Notes under the pieces: model-generated
The model's input: only the letters and a program-made list of their open reading frames with translations
Told to the model about the DNA's origin: nothing
The model's database searches: none
Position numbers and translations under genes: made by a program
Source: Bacillota bacterium
GTDB lineage: Bacteria; Bacillota_A; Clostridia; Christensenellales; Aristaeellaceae
DNA length: 64,000 bases
NCBI GenBank assembly: GCA_023421735.1
Contig: JAEZSP010000079.1
Span: 89,467 to 153,466, forward strand
Direction of reading: 5' to 3'
In this document: positions 1 through 8,513 of the stretch, one piece after another
Layout of the letters: the number at the start of each line of letters is the position of its first letter
Position numbering within the stretch: position 1 is the stretch's first letter

Positions 1-1728
1 GGAAATGAGCGCGGTCGTCACGCGCCAGTCCGCGAAACCAAGGGGTCTGAAGACAGGCGAAATGGCGCGTCCCACGGCGGCGAGCAGACTGTTTGCGGAA
101 TCCGCGACCACGTTGAATCGCGCGTCAAAGGTCTGGAGAAACCAGATGATGACGGTCGCGACAAATATGATCGTGAACGCACGCGCGAGGAAGTCCCGCG
201 CCTTGTCCCAGAGGAGAAGGAGCACGTTTCGCGGCGAAGGGAAGCGGTAATTCGGAAGTTCCATCACAAATGGGACCGGTTGCCCCCGAAAAGCCGTGCC
301 GCGCAGCGCCAGCGCCGCAAAGATGCCCACCAGAATGCCCGCCGCGTAGAGCGCGGTCATCACGAAGCCGGCGGTTTTTGGGAAAAAGGCGGCTGCAAAC
401 ACCGCGTAGATGGGGATTTTGGCAGAACAGCTCATGTACGGCGTAAGCAGGATGGTCATCTTCCGGTCGCGATCAGAGGACAGCGTGCGCGTCGCCATGA
501 TCGCGGGCACCGAGCAGCCGAACCCGATCAGCATCGGCACGATGCTGCGGCCCGAGAGCCCGATCCGCCGAAGCGGCTTGTCCATGATGAATGCCACGCG
601 CGCCATGTAACCCGTATCCTCGAGGATTGAGAGGAAAAAGAACAGAACCACGATGATCGGCAGAAAGGACAACACGCTGCCCACGCCCGCGAATACGCCG
701 TCGATCAAGAGCGAGTGGACGACCGAATTCAGCCCGTATGCCGTCAGCGCCCGGTCAATGACCCCGACGAGGGAATCGATCCCGAGCGAGAGGAGGTCCG
801 AGAGGAAGGAGCCGAAGACGTTGAAGGTCAGGTAGAATACCGAAAGCATGACCAGAAGAAAGACCGGCAGCGCGGTGACCTTTCCGGTCAGCAATTTGTC
901 CATGCCCAGGCTGCGCGCATGCTCGCGGCTCTCGCGCGGCTTTACCATCCCCGCAACGACGACGCCTTCGATGAACGTATAGCGCATGTCCGCGAGGGCG
1001 GCGTTGCGGTCGAGTCCTGTTTCACTCTCCATTTCGACCACGGTGTGTTCGAGCGTCTCCCGCTCATTCTCATCGAGGCCCAACTGATCCGCGAGTTTCG
1101 GGTCGCCCTCGATGAGTTTGGTGGCGCAAAACCGCGCCGAAATCCCCACCTCGTTTGCGTGATCTTCAATGAGATGCGCCACCGCGTGGATGCAGCGGTG
1201 CACCGGTCCGACAGGGCAGAAATCCAAAACCTGGGGATGTGTTTTTTTGCGCGCAACCTCGAGCGCACGATTCACCAGCTCCGAGATGCCGTCGCCCTTC
1301 GATGCCGAGATCGGCACCACCGGCACGCCCAGCAGATTCGACAGCTTTGCGACGTCCGCCGCGCCCCCGTTTTTGACAACTTCGTCCATCATGTTCAGCG
1401 CGATGACCATTGGCACCCGCAATTCCAGGAGTTGTAGGCTCAGATAGAGATTTCGCTCGATGTTCGTCGCGTCCACGATGTTGATGATGGCGTCGGGCTT
1501 GCCGCTCACGATAAAGTCGCGCGCGACGATTTCCTCGGTGGTGTAAGGGCGGATGGAGTAGATGCCCGGTAGATCGACCACCCGGTTCCCCTTTGCGGTG
1601 CGAATCTCGCCTACTTTTTGGTCGACCGTGACGCCTGGAAAATTGCCGACGTGCTGGTTTGAGCCAGTCAGCTGGTTGAACAGTGTCGTCTTGCCGCAGT
1701 TCTGGTTGCCCGCAAGCGCAAATATCAT
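1..1728 (-). CDS. feoB: Ferrous iron transport protein B (partial)
   Basis: Inner-membrane Fe2+ transporter with an N-terminal G domain. The visible 576 codons read in one frame from an ATG at 1728 to the window edge; the C-terminus lies outside. The G1 loop GNQNCGKTT is near residue 7, followed by G3 DLPG, G4 NMMD and a G5-like SAS, then hydrophobic Gate segments including GFGCSVPAIMATR, a motif characteristic of FeoB. The start overlaps the feoA stop as ATGA, so the two genes are translationally coupled. Expression should follow the iron-responsive promoter ahead of feoA. Family assignment is secure; completeness cannot be judged. Confidence 0.95.
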   Translation of the reverse strand, partial: MIFALAGNQNCGKTTLFNQLTGSNQHVGNFPGVTVDQKVGEIRTAKGNRVVDLPGIYSIRPYTTEEIVARDFIVSGKPDAIINIVDATNIERNLYLSLQLLELRVPMVIALNMMDEVVKNGGAADVAKLSNLLGVPVVPISASKGDGISELVNRALEVARKKTHPQVLDFCPVGPVHRCIHAVAHLIEDHANEVGISARFCATKLIEGDPKLADQLGLDENERETLEHTVVEMESETGLDRNAALADMRYTFIEGVVVAGMVKPRESREHARSLGMDKLLTGKVTALPVFLLVMLSVFYLTFNVFGSFLSDLLSLGIDSLVGVIDRALTAYGLNSVVHSLLIDGVFAGVGSVLSFLPIIVVLFFFLSILEDTGYMARVAFIMDKPLRRIGLSGRSIVPMLIGFGCSVPAIMATRTLSSDRDRKMTILLTPYMSCSAKIPIYAVFAAAFFPKTAGFVMTALYAAGILVGIFAALALRGTAFRGQPVPFVMELPNYRFPSPRNVLLLLWDKARDFLARAFTIIFVATVIIWFLQTFDARFNVVADSANSLLAAVGRAISPVFRPLGFADWRVTTALIS

Positions 1729-1949
1729 TTCGGCACCACCTCAATCCACCGCGCTTCGTCCACGCGCAACGTCAATTCGTAACCTCGGATGCGGATCTCA
1801 ATCGGATCGCCCATGGGCGCTACTTTTTGCAGCATCACTTCCGTGCGCGGAATGAGCCCCATGTCCAAAAACCTCAGTCGCAGCTCGCCTTCGCCGCCTA
1901 CCGCGCGGATCACCGCATGTGTCCCTGGCTTCAGTTCGTTCAGCGTCAT
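1725..1949 (-). CDS. feoA: Ferrous iron transport protein A
   Basis: A 74-residue SH3-like FeoA protein, a small cytoplasmic partner of FeoB. It starts MTLNELKPGTHAVI and carries the FeoA pattern GEGELRLRFLDMGLIPRTEV. The ATG at 1949 is chosen over upstream in-frame codons because GGAGG sits 7 nt before it and because the -10 element of the promoter lies at 1982-1987. It is first in the operon and overlaps feoB by 4 bp. Confidence 0.93.
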   Translation of the reverse strand: MTLNELKPGTHAVIRAVGGEGELRLRFLDMGLIPRTEVMLQKVAPMGDPIEIRIRGYELTLRVDEARWIEVVPK

Positions 1950-1981
1950 TTCGTTGCCTCCCGCCGTTTCTCTCGCATCAC

Positions 1982-2010
1982 ATGTTAGCACGTACTAACT
2001 AATCTGTCAA
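1982..2010 (-). promoter_or_regulatory. feoAB promoter with DtxR-like operator dyad
   Basis: On the minus strand TTGACA (2010-2005) and TAACAT (1987-1982) are separated by 17 bp. A dyad GTTAG-N6-CTAAC (1984-1999) covers the spacer and the -10. Its arms resemble the TTAGGTTAG-type half-sites bound by DtxR/IdeR proteins, and a DtxR-family gene lies 2 kb away. That this protein binds here is inference. Confidence 0.65.
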
Positions 2011-2088
2011 CCGTTTGTGTGAATTTTACCTAAAAGTCTTTTCAGTGAACGTTCATGGGTGATTCACGGCGAAAGCAAAACGGTCTGC

Positions 2089-2094
2089 TATGAT
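2089..2094 (+). promoter_or_regulatory. Probable -10 element of the beta-helix gene
   Basis: TATGAT lies 25 bp ahead of the chosen start codon. No convincing -35 was found at 16-18 bp, so the promoter may need an activator. The 98 bp up to the divergent feo promoter hold nothing else recognisable. Confidence 0.4.
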
Positions 2095-2119
2095 GTACCC
2101 ATCAAATAAGGAGGACAAC

Positions 2120-3598
2120 ATGATGAAGATCAAGCGGTTATTCTATATTCTACTTGTATTCGTACTCGCGTTCAGCGCAATCGGGGCCTCGGCAGAGAGC
2201 ACATCCACACCACCGGCCATGCCGAGCGGAAGCGCACCATCGGGAGACCCTCCGTCAGGGAACCCACCATCGGGTGATGCGCAGACGGCCGGCATGGCAC
2301 CGGGCGGTATGAGCGGCGGTGCGCCGGAGAGCTACGCCGCGTACACCGCCTATTCGGAGGATACGTCGACCGACGGCGAGACGTATGAATCAACCGGCAC
2401 AGATGAGAACGCAATTCTTGTGACGGACGGCACGGTCGACATTGCCAATGCGATCATCACCCGTACATCCGATGACAGCACGGGCGGCGATGATTCGAGC
2501 TTCTACGGCGTAGGCGCGGCTGTCCTCGCAACGGGCGGCGCGACTACGATTACAGATAGCACGATCACCACCGATGCGGCGGGCGGCGCAGGCGTCTTTG
2601 CCTACGGAGACAGCGTTGTCAACGTCTCGGATACGACCATCGACACCGCGCAGGATACCTCGGGCGGCATCCATGTGGCGGGCGGCGGCACCCTTTACGC
2701 CAACAACCTGATCGTTGAAACAAACGGCAATTCCTCGGCGGCGATTCGCTCCGACCGGGGCGGCGGAACGATCGTTGCGGACGGCGGCACCTATACGGCA
2801 AACGGCGTTGGTTCCCCGGCAGTCTATGTCACGGCGAATATCACCGTCAATGATGCGGCGCTTACCGCCACCGGGTCCGAGGCGCTTTGCCTCGAAGGCC
2901 GCAACAGCGTCAAGCTCTACGACTGCGATCTGACGGGCAACATGCCGGATCAGGAGCAGAACGACAATACCTGGACCGTCATCCTCTATCAGAGCATGTC
3001 GGGCGACGCGGAAGAGGGCGAGGGCCGGTTTGAGATGGTCGGCGGCACGCTGACCTCCGAAAACGGCGGCATCTTCTACACCACCAACACCCAGAGCGAG
3101 TTTGTGCTCTCCGGGGTCGAAATCATCGCATCCGACGGCAGCGAATACTTCCTGCGCTGCACAGGCAACGCCAATGCACGCGGTTGGGGCACCGAGGGTG
3201 CGAACGGCGCGGACTGCACGTTCACCGGTATCGCGCAGCAGATGAATGGCGACGTCGTGTGGGACAGCATCTCGCAGCTTGACCTTTACCTCACCTCCGG
3301 CAGCATTCTGACCGGCGCGATGATCGACGATGAGTCCTGCGCAGGCACAGGCGGCGACGGTTCTGCGGTGCTCACCATCGACGCGGATTCCACCTGGATC
3401 GTCACCGGCGACAGCACCCTTACCTCCCTTAACTGTGCGGGCACCATCGCGGATGCGGACGGCAACGCCGTGACGATCGTTGGCACAGACGGCACCGTCT
3501 ATGTGCAAGGGACGAGCACCTATACTGTGACCGTGGAAAGCTACTCCAAGACCTGCGACCTCAGCGGCGCGGGCACGGCTGGCAGCTTCGCAGACTGA
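2120..3598 (+). CDS. Secreted beta-helix repeat protein, unknown function
   Basis: A 492-residue exported protein. Residues 1-25 form a signal peptide ending AIGASA-ES, with no lipobox cysteine. A Pro/Gly/Ser linker with PSGD/PPSGN repeats follows (about residues 28-65), and then a long Gly/Thr/Asp-rich domain of short beta repeats such as FYGVGAAVLATGG, GGIHVAGGG and AAIRSDRGG, typical of right-handed parallel beta-helix proteins. The start at 2120 has GGAGG 5 nt upstream; an earlier ATG at 2090 overlaps the -10. No catalytic motif was recognised. Such proteins are often surface adhesins or glycan-binding proteins, but that is not shown here. It is transcribed divergently from feoAB and convergently with the DtxR-like gene. 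Confidence 0.8.
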   Translation: MMKIKRLFYILLVFVLAFSAIGASAESTSTPPAMPSGSAPSGDPPSGNPPSGDAQTAGMAPGGMSGGAPESYAAYTAYSEDTSTDGETYESTGTDENAILVTDGTVDIANAIITRTSDDSTGGDDSSFYGVGAAVLATGGATTITDSTITTDAAGGAGVFAYGDSVVNVSDTTIDTAQDTSGGIHVAGGGTLYANNLIVETNGNSSAAIRSDRGGGTIVADGGTYTANGVGSPAVYVTANITVNDAALTATGSEALCLEGRNSVKLYDCDLTGNMPDQEQNDNTWTVILYQSMSGDAEEGEGRFEMVGGTLTSENGGIFYTTNTQSEFVLSGVEIIASDGSEYFLRCTGNANARGWGTEGANGADCTFTGIAQQMNGDVVWDSISQLDLYLTSGSILTGAMIDDESCAGTGGDGSAVLTIDADSTWIVTGDSTLTSLNCAGTIADADGNAVTIVGTDGTVYVQGTSTYTVTVESYSKTCDLSGAGTAGSFAD

Positions 3599-3603
3599 GT
3601 ATA

Positions 3604-3643
3604 GACAAAAAACAACCGCGGGTTTGAAACAACCCGCGGTTTC
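3604..3643. terminator. Bidirectional terminator between beta-helix gene and DtxR-like gene
   Basis: The 11-bp perfect stem AACCGCGGGTT / AACCCGCGGTT (3614-3624, 3631-3641) has a 6-nt loop. Read on the minus strand it is followed by GTTTTTTGT, a good U-tract; on the plus strand only TTTC follows. Confidence 0.8.
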
Positions 3644-3649
3644 ATGCTC

Positions 3650-3691
3650 CCGAAAAACCCACGTGTTTTGGAAGGATACGGGGTTTTTCGG
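3650..3691. repeat. 11-bp inverted repeat near the 3' end of the DtxR-like gene
   Basis: CCGAAAAACCC (3650-3660) and GGGTTTTTCGG (3681-3691) are perfect inverted copies around a 20-bp loop. It may be a second hairpin in the 3' region of the DtxR-like transcript. Confidence 0.5.
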
Positions 3692-3704
3692 CGGCCTGGG
3701 TTTT

Positions 3705-4082
3705 TTATGATTGCATCCTGTGCGTACGGTAGTACGCGCGGATAATGTCGAATGTCTCCCGACTTAAGTCGTGCTCGATTTTGCACGCATCCTGAAAGGC
3801 GATTTTTTCGGGTACGCCGATATCCATGAGCAGTGCGGCCAGGAGGTTGTGCCGCTCATACATGCGTTCGGCAATTTCACGCCCTTGCGGCGTAAGGGTG
3901 ATGTGATTCGCGCCGTCGATGTCGAGATAGCCCTGATCGCGCAGTTGACGCACCACAACGGATACGGTCGGCCGCGAATAGTCAAGAAAGGCGCAGATGT
4001 CGGCGGCGTGCACCTCCGGTTGTTTGCGCGCGAGGATAAATATGGTTTCGAGGTAGTTTTCCATCGCCTCGGAAACGCTCAC
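3705..4082 (-). CDS. Short DtxR/MntR-family metalloregulator
   Basis: A 125-residue predicted metal-dependent repressor. Residues 1-65 form a winged helix (MENYLETIFILAR, DYSRPTVSVVVRQL, LTPQGREIAERMYERH); a metal-binding dimerisation domain follows (HNLLAALLMDIGVPEKIAFQDACKIEHDLS). There is no C-terminal SH3/FeoA domain, as in MntR. The frame stays open far upstream, but a GTG at 4082 gives the usual family start (MSVSEAMENYLETI), has GGAG 9 nt before it, and fits the promoter at 4117-4145. Fe2+ or Mn2+ could be the co-repressor; the nearby feo operon favours iron. Confidence 0.88.
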   Translation of the reverse strand: MSVSEAMENYLETIFILARKQPEVHAADICAFLDYSRPTVSVVVRQLRDQGYLDIDGANHITLTPQGREIAERMYERHNLLAALLMDIGVPEKIAFQDACKIEHDLSRETFDIIRAYYRTHRMQS

Positions 4083-4116
4083 ATCACTCAACTCCGTCCA
4101 TTTCAATCTATTCAAT

Positions 4117-4145
4117 AATATAACACGGGTCGTTGTTTTTTGCAA
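4117..4145 (-). promoter_or_regulatory. Promoter of the DtxR-like gene
   Basis: Minus-strand TTGCAA (4145-4140), 17-bp spacer, TATATT (4122-4117). It excludes the long N-terminal extension of the open frame. Confidence 0.6.
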
Positions 4146-4224
4146 CAGCGGAAGAAAAAAGCGAATTGTCCGCGCGCGGCGCCGTATGACGGTGCGGATT
4201 GCCGGCGAAAAATAGAGGCGCGCG

Positions 4225-4253
4225 TTGAAACGCCCGGCTGTGCATGCTACAAT
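4225..4253 (+). promoter_or_regulatory. Promoter of the BNR-repeat gene
   Basis: TTGAAA (4225-4230), 17-bp spacer, TACAAT (4248-4253) preceded by TGC, an extended -10. Confidence 0.7.
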
Positions 4254-4271
4254 AGGCGCGAGGTGATTTTC

Positions 4272-5651
4272 ATGCGAGGAATTTCGAGATGGGATGCGCG
4301 CCCGTATGCCCGCCTGGACGACGAGGCACGGGGAAACGCTCCCTTCATCTGCCGGGTTGCCCCCGGCGCGGGCAAGATTGAGATCGATTGGATCGACGAT
4401 CATTATGCCGGATCGCACCAGGTCTTTGTCAGATCCTGCGGCGCGGAAAACTGGACAACCGGCGCGCGGGAGATGGAAAACCTCCTGGATGAAACGGAGT
4501 ATGAATTCTATGTCGTTCGCGCGGATCAATCGGCGAAGAGCGATGTGCGGCGCGCTCGCACGGGCGATGCGCCGGGCGCGGTTGTCAATTACCTGCATCC
4601 TGCGGACCCAATTTATGCTTCGTCCGGACGCGCACTGTGCTCGCCGTCGATTTTAAAGCTGCAATCCGGGCGCATTCTCGCGTCGATGGATGTGTTTGCA
4701 TCCGGTGGGCCGCAGAATCTCACGATATTGTTCAAGTCGGATGACGGCGGCGCGACATGGGATTATCTGTGTGAGCTGATGCCCTGTTATTGGGGGTCGC
4801 TTTTTGAACGGGACGACGCGGTCTATATGCTTGCGACGGCGTCCGAATACGGCGATCTTTTGATTGGGCGCTCGACCGATCAGGGCGCGACATGGGCGCC
4901 GCCCGTCCGGCTGTTCCCGGGCGGCGGGATGACGGATGCGGGCCCACACAAGGCGCCCATGCCCGTGATTCGGCATGCGGGGCGCATCTGGTCGGGCATC
5001 GACTACGGCTCGTGGAAGCGCGGCGGGCACGCGAACGCGCTGCTTTCTGCGGATGAGGCTTCTGATCTCATGAATCCCGAAAGCTGGATTTTGACCCCGT
5101 TTCTGGCGTGCGATCCCGCATGGCCGGGCGCATCTGTGGGGGCCGCGAAGGGCGCGATCGAGGGAAACGCCGTGCCCGCGCCGGACGGCGGCATTTTGAA
5201 CGTGCTCCGGTATAACTGCGGCGATGCGGTGCCTTCGCATGATCGGGCGCTGGTTTTGCGCGGGGACGTTAAAAATCCCGCCGCGCGGCTTGCGTTCGAG
5301 TGCTTTCTGGATATGCCCGGCGGCAGCAATTCCAAGTTCCAGTTGCGGCGGGATCCCGTTTCCGGGCATTATTATGCGCTCGTCAGCGAAATCGTCGACC
5401 CCGAAAAACCCACGGCACGCAACGTGCTTTCGCTGATCACCGCGCCGGATCTTGAAAACTGGCGTCTGTGCGCACGGCTGATCGATTGCCGGACGGCTGA
5501 TCCAAAGCAGGTCGGCTTCCAATATCCGGATTTTGACTTCGACGGGGACGATCTGATTTGCCTTTCGCGCACCGCGTGGAACGGCGCTCACAATTACCAT
5601 GACGCGAACTTGATCACATTTCACCGCGTACAGGGATTTCGCAATCTGTAA
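4272..5651 (+). CDS. BNR/Asp-box repeat protein, sialidase-like fold
   Basis: A 459-residue protein with no signal peptide. Two clear Asp-boxes, SDDGGATWDY (about residue 157) and STDQGATWAP (about residue 204), mark a six-bladed beta-propeller of the sialidase superfamily. The first 105 residues resemble a fibronectin-III-like beta domain (GKIEIDWIDDHYAGSHQVFV). The full sialidase arginine triad could not be assigned, so hydrolase activity is uncertain; it may be a cytoplasmic glycosidase or glycan lyase relative. The start ATG at 4272 lies 7 nt after GAGGTG and 19 bp after the -10. It forms a single-gene transcription unit. Confidence 0.75.
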   Translation: MRGISRWDARPYARLDDEARGNAPFICRVAPGAGKIEIDWIDDHYAGSHQVFVRSCGAENWTTGAREMENLLDETEYEFYVVRADQSAKSDVRRARTGDAPGAVVNYLHPADPIYASSGRALCSPSILKLQSGRILASMDVFASGGPQNLTILFKSDDGGATWDYLCELMPCYWGSLFERDDAVYMLATASEYGDLLIGRSTDQGATWAPPVRLFPGGGMTDAGPHKAPMPVIRHAGRIWSGIDYGSWKRGGHANALLSADEASDLMNPESWILTPFLACDPAWPGASVGAAKGAIEGNAVPAPDGGILNVLRYNCGDAVPSHDRALVLRGDVKNPAARLAFECFLDMPGGSNSKFQLRRDPVSGHYYALVSEIVDPEKPTARNVLSLITAPDLENWRLCARLIDCRTADPKQVGFQYPDFDFDGDDLICLSRTAWNGAHNYHDANLITFHRVQGFRNL

Positions 5652-5713
5652 CCTGTGGGTGCGGACCGCGCAATGCAGGGGGCATCGTTCGCCCGTTCTT
5701 TACGAACGCGCAC

Positions 5714-5742
5714 TTGATTGAACGGTTTTTCTCATGTATAAT
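5714..5742 (+). promoter_or_regulatory. Promoter of fmdB-like gene and murA
   Basis: TTGATT (5714-5719), 17-bp spacer, perfect TATAAT (5737-5742). Confidence 0.75.
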
Positions 5743-5781
5743 AAGGAATACTGAATTTAACGGGATCATCGGAGGCCGAAT

Positions 5782-5991
5782 ATGCCCATTTATGAGTTCA
5801 AGTGTCCCGAATGCGGACATAAGTTTGAGATATTGACAACCATTGACAAAAGGGACGAAGCGGTTTGCGAAAAGTGCGGCGCAAAGGTGAAACGGGTGTA
5901 CAACGGTAAGTGCGCCTTCGGCGCGGGCGCGACGGGCGGAAGCAGCTGCAGCGGTGGGAGCTGCGCAAGCTGTTCCGGGTGTAATCACTGA
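5782..5991 (+). CDS. FmdB-family zinc ribbon protein
   Basis: A 69-residue protein beginning MPIYEFKCPECGHKFE, the FmdB/putative regulatory zinc ribbon signature, with Cys pairs at CPEC and CEKC for one zinc site. The Ser/Gly/Cys-rich tail (SSCSGGSCASCSGC) is common in this family. Its function is poorly defined. GGAGG lies 6 nt before the start. murA starts 1 nt after its stop, suggesting coupled translation. Confidence 0.9.
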   Translation: MPIYEFKCPECGHKFEILTTIDKRDEAVCEKCGAKVKRVYNGKCAFGAGATGGSSCSGGSCASCSGCNH

Positions 5992-5992
5992 C

Positions 5993-7249
5993 ATGGGCCA
6001 GGTATTGCGCATCCACGGCGGCATGCGCCTCGAAGGTGAGGTCTGCGTCGGCGGCGGAAAAAACGCTGCCGTTGCGGTGATTCCCGCGGCGCTTTTAGCC
6101 GACGCGCCCTCGGTCATCGAAAACGTGCCGAATATCGAGGACGTTCATGTCCTCATCCGGATGCTCGAGTGGCTCGGCGCGAAGGTGGAATTCCAGGGAA
6201 CCACCATGCGAATTGACCCGCGCGGGCTGAATCGCTATGATCCGCCCTATGAGCTGGCGTGCAAAATGCGCGCGAGCTATTATCTGTCTCCTGTGTTAAT
6301 GGGGGTTTTCGGGAAATCAAATGTCCCCATGCCCGGCGGTTGCGACATCGGCGCACGCCCCATTGATCAGACCATCAAGGGGATGACCACCCTGGGTGCG
6401 CAGGTCGATACGATCGGTGGCATCATCAACGCCTCTTGCGGTCTGCTTCGCGGCGGGGACATCTTCCTCGATTTGCCCTCCGTGGGCGCCACGGTCAATT
6501 CCATGCTCACCGCCGTCTCCGCCGAGGGACTTACGCAGATTCACAATGCGGCGAAAGAGCCGCACATCGTCGATCTGGCGAACTTCCTTTCCGCGATGGG
6601 CGCGAACGTGAAGGGCGCGGGCACCGACATCATCCGTATCCGCGGCGGACGTCACCTGCACGGCGCGAATTACACCATCATCCCCGATCAGATTCAAACC
6701 GGCACGCTCATGATCGCAACCGCCGCGACCGGCGGCGACGTGACCATTACGGGCGCCATTCCCACACATATGGAGTCTTTAACGGCGAAGCTTCTCGAAA
6801 TGGGCGTCTCGGTCTATACCGAGGACGACCTCATTCGCGTGCGCTCGAACGGCGTGTACCGCTCTGTGAACGTGAAAACGCTTGGCTATCCCGGGTTCCC
6901 GACCGACCTGCAGCAGCCGCTTTCGGCGCTTCTCACCATTGCGCGCGGCACCTCCATCGTTACGGAGACCATCTTCGAAAACCGCTTCCGGTTCCTCGAC
7001 GAGTTGCGCCGCATGGGGGCCAATGTTCGTGTGATCGAAACAACCGCCATCATCACCGGCGTCGATCAGCTCGTCGGTGCGCGCATCAGCGCCACCGATC
7101 TGCGCGCGGGTGCCGCCATGGTCGTCGCGGGTCTCATGGCCAGCGGCGTCACCGACATCAGCGGCGTTGACTACATACAGCGCGGTTACGAGAATATGGA
7201 TAAAAAGCTCATTTCACTCGGCGCACGGATCGAACTCGTCGATGCGTGA
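5993..7249 (+). CDS. murA: UDP-N-acetylglucosamine 1-carboxyvinyltransferase
   Basis: First committed cytoplasmic step of peptidoglycan synthesis: transfer of enolpyruvate from PEP to UDP-GlcNAc. The 418-residue protein is full length and has the substrate-binding KN pair (GGGKNAAV, residues 23-24), the catalytic loop PGGCDIGARPID with the fosfomycin-target Cys117, and the C-terminal DLRAGAAMVVAGL motif. The start ATG is 1 nt after the FmdB stop, with only a weak CGGGTG ahead, so reinitiation is likely. Clostridia often have two MurA paralogues; which one this is cannot be told. Confidence 0.96.
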   Translation: MGQVLRIHGGMRLEGEVCVGGGKNAAVAVIPAALLADAPSVIENVPNIEDVHVLIRMLEWLGAKVEFQGTTMRIDPRGLNRYDPPYELACKMRASYYLSPVLMGVFGKSNVPMPGGCDIGARPIDQTIKGMTTLGAQVDTIGGIINASCGLLRGGDIFLDLPSVGATVNSMLTAVSAEGLTQIHNAAKEPHIVDLANFLSAMGANVKGAGTDIIRIRGGRHLHGANYTIIPDQIQTGTLMIATAATGGDVTITGAIPTHMESLTAKLLEMGVSVYTEDDLIRVRSNGVYRSVNVKTLGYPGFPTDLQQPLSALLTIARGTSIVTETIFENRFRFLDELRRMGANVRVIETTAIITGVDQLVGARISATDLRAGAAMVVAGLMASGVTDISGVDYIQRGYENMDKKLISLGARIELVDA

Positions 7250-7277
7250 TCCGCAGCGGATCCTTCATCAATCAGAG

Positions 7278-7312
7278 CGGCGCGGGGTGAAAACCCCGCG
7301 CCGTCGATTTTA
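7278..7312. terminator. Terminator between murA and azlD
   Basis: The 11-bp stem CGGCGCGGGGT / ACCCCGCGCCG with a GAAA tetraloop (7278-7303) is followed by TCGATTTTAT. It separates two convergent genes. Confidence 0.75.
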
Positions 7313-7636
7313 TAGGAGGCGCAGAAGCGCCATATAAGCGACCGTGCCGGCAAATATGCTGACGAATGCGTTCTTTTTCCAGATTTGAAGCGCAGCGACT
7401 AGGAGCACGGCGATCAGTTGCGGGAGCCAGCCCACCTGCGCCTGAAACGACGTGCCGCGCAGGCAATAGATTACGAGCACCGCCATGATCGCTTCCGGGA
7501 GCGCCACGGCAAGCCGGCGCACAATGGCCGGAACGCCCTTCTTCCCGCCAAATAGGAGGTAGGGAACCGCGCGCGTGAACCATGTACAGGCGGCGATGAT
7601 CAGGATCGCGAGCGCGATGTATGTCGTTGCGTTCAT
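7310..7636 (-). CDS. azlD: AzlD-family branched-chain amino acid exporter subunit
   Basis: A 108-residue, very hydrophobic protein with about four membrane helices and the AzlD pattern WFTRAVPYLLFGGKK near the N-terminus. It forms the small subunit of the AzlCD exporter for branched-chain amino acids or their analogues. Its ATG overlaps the azlC TGA by 4 bp, so the pair is coupled. Confidence 0.9.
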   Translation of the reverse strand: MNATTYIALAILIIAACTWFTRAVPYLLFGGKKGVPAIVRRLAVALPEAIMAVLVIYCLRGTSFQAQVGWLPQLIAVLLVAALQIWKKNAFVSIFAGTVAYMALLRLL

Positions 7637-8331
7637 GCGCTGCGCCTCCTTAAAAAGGTCAAATCCTTGACAAATGCGAGGAAGAGCGTCGAAACGGCGA
7701 GGGCCGGGAGAATGAATTTGTCGGGGCCCAGGACAAACAGGAAGAAAAGCGCGCTCACACCGCCCACAAGCGCGGGCACATGGCTCCTAGCCTTTCGCCA
7801 CTGATCGATTACGACCGTCGTAAAAAATGCAGTGGCGGCAAAGTCGATGCCCGAAAGGTCGATGGGCAGTACGTCGCCGGAGATTGCGCCGAATGCACAG
7901 GAGAAAATCCATGTGACATGGCAGCAAATGAGGATCAAAAGCGTCGCGCGCGATTCGTCTATGTCCGGCGGACACGCGAGCGTGCACAGCGCGGAATACG
8001 CCTCGTCCGTCAGCGTGAGCGCCATATAGGGATACCGGATCCCGCCCGCGCATCTGAATTTTTCGACGAAGCCGAGACCGTAGAACATGTGACGCGCGTT
8101 GATGAAAAGCGCCATGAACGCGAGTGCGTAAAGCGGTGCGCCTGCCGCAAGGAGCGGCACCATCACGATCTGCATGGAGCCCGCGTAAATAAACGCCGCG
8201 GACAGGATCGACCAAATCGGCGCGTAACCCGCTTCGGTCATCATAATCCCGAACGCGATTCCAATAAATAAATAGGAAAGTAAAAACGGAGCCGTCTTGG
8301 AAAGCGCAAATCGCAACTCCCGCATGGGCAT
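7633..8331 (-). CDS. azlC: AzlC-family branched-chain amino acid exporter subunit
   Basis: A 232-residue membrane protein of the AzlC family with the N-terminal motif FGIMMTEAGYAPIWSILSAAFIYAGSMQ (read in parts) and FINARHMFYGL near residue 85. It is the large subunit of the exporter. The start at 8331 has GAGGTG directly upstream; an ATG 6 nt further in (8325) is also possible. Longer upstream starts run into the promoter region of the divergent gene. Confidence 0.9.
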   Translation of the reverse strand: MPMRELRFALSKTAPFLLSYLFIGIAFGIMMTEAGYAPIWSILSAAFIYAGSMQIVMVPLLAAGAPLYALAFMALFINARHMFYGLGFVEKFRCAGGIRYPYMALTLTDEAYSALCTLACPPDIDESRATLLILICCHVTWIFSCAFGAISGDVLPIDLSGIDFAATAFFTTVVIDQWRKARSHVPALVGGVSALFFLFVLGPDKFILPALAVSTLFLAFVKDLTFLRRRSA

Positions 8332-8385
8332 CACCTCATCCTCCATGATACCATGTTGCCATGCAATCAAAAAAGGGGGAGATCG

Positions 8386-8414
8386 TTGAAAATTTCGGTT
8401 AATCGTGGTAAAAT
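8386..8414 (+). promoter_or_regulatory. Promoter of the cytidylate-kinase-like gene
   Basis: TTGAAA (8386-8391), 17-bp spacer, TAAAAT (8409-8414). Confidence 0.65.
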
Positions 8415-8513
8415 ACGGGTAGATAAAGCATACGGATTGCCGATGTGCCGCCGCCGGACGGTCGGCAGGACGGCGATCCGAAACGGAAAATGTTCCGGAA
8501 CGGAGGGATCGTT

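Noticed and set aside
2390..3508. A 372-codon minus-strand frame opposite the beta-helix gene
   Set aside because: Arg/Ala/Val-rich translation without motifs or ribosome-binding site; it is the antisense shadow of a GC-rich gene with a clear signal peptide.
4653..5624. A 323-codon minus-strand frame opposite the BNR gene
   Set aside because: No recognisable domain and biased composition; the plus strand has Asp-boxes, promoter and ribosome-binding site.
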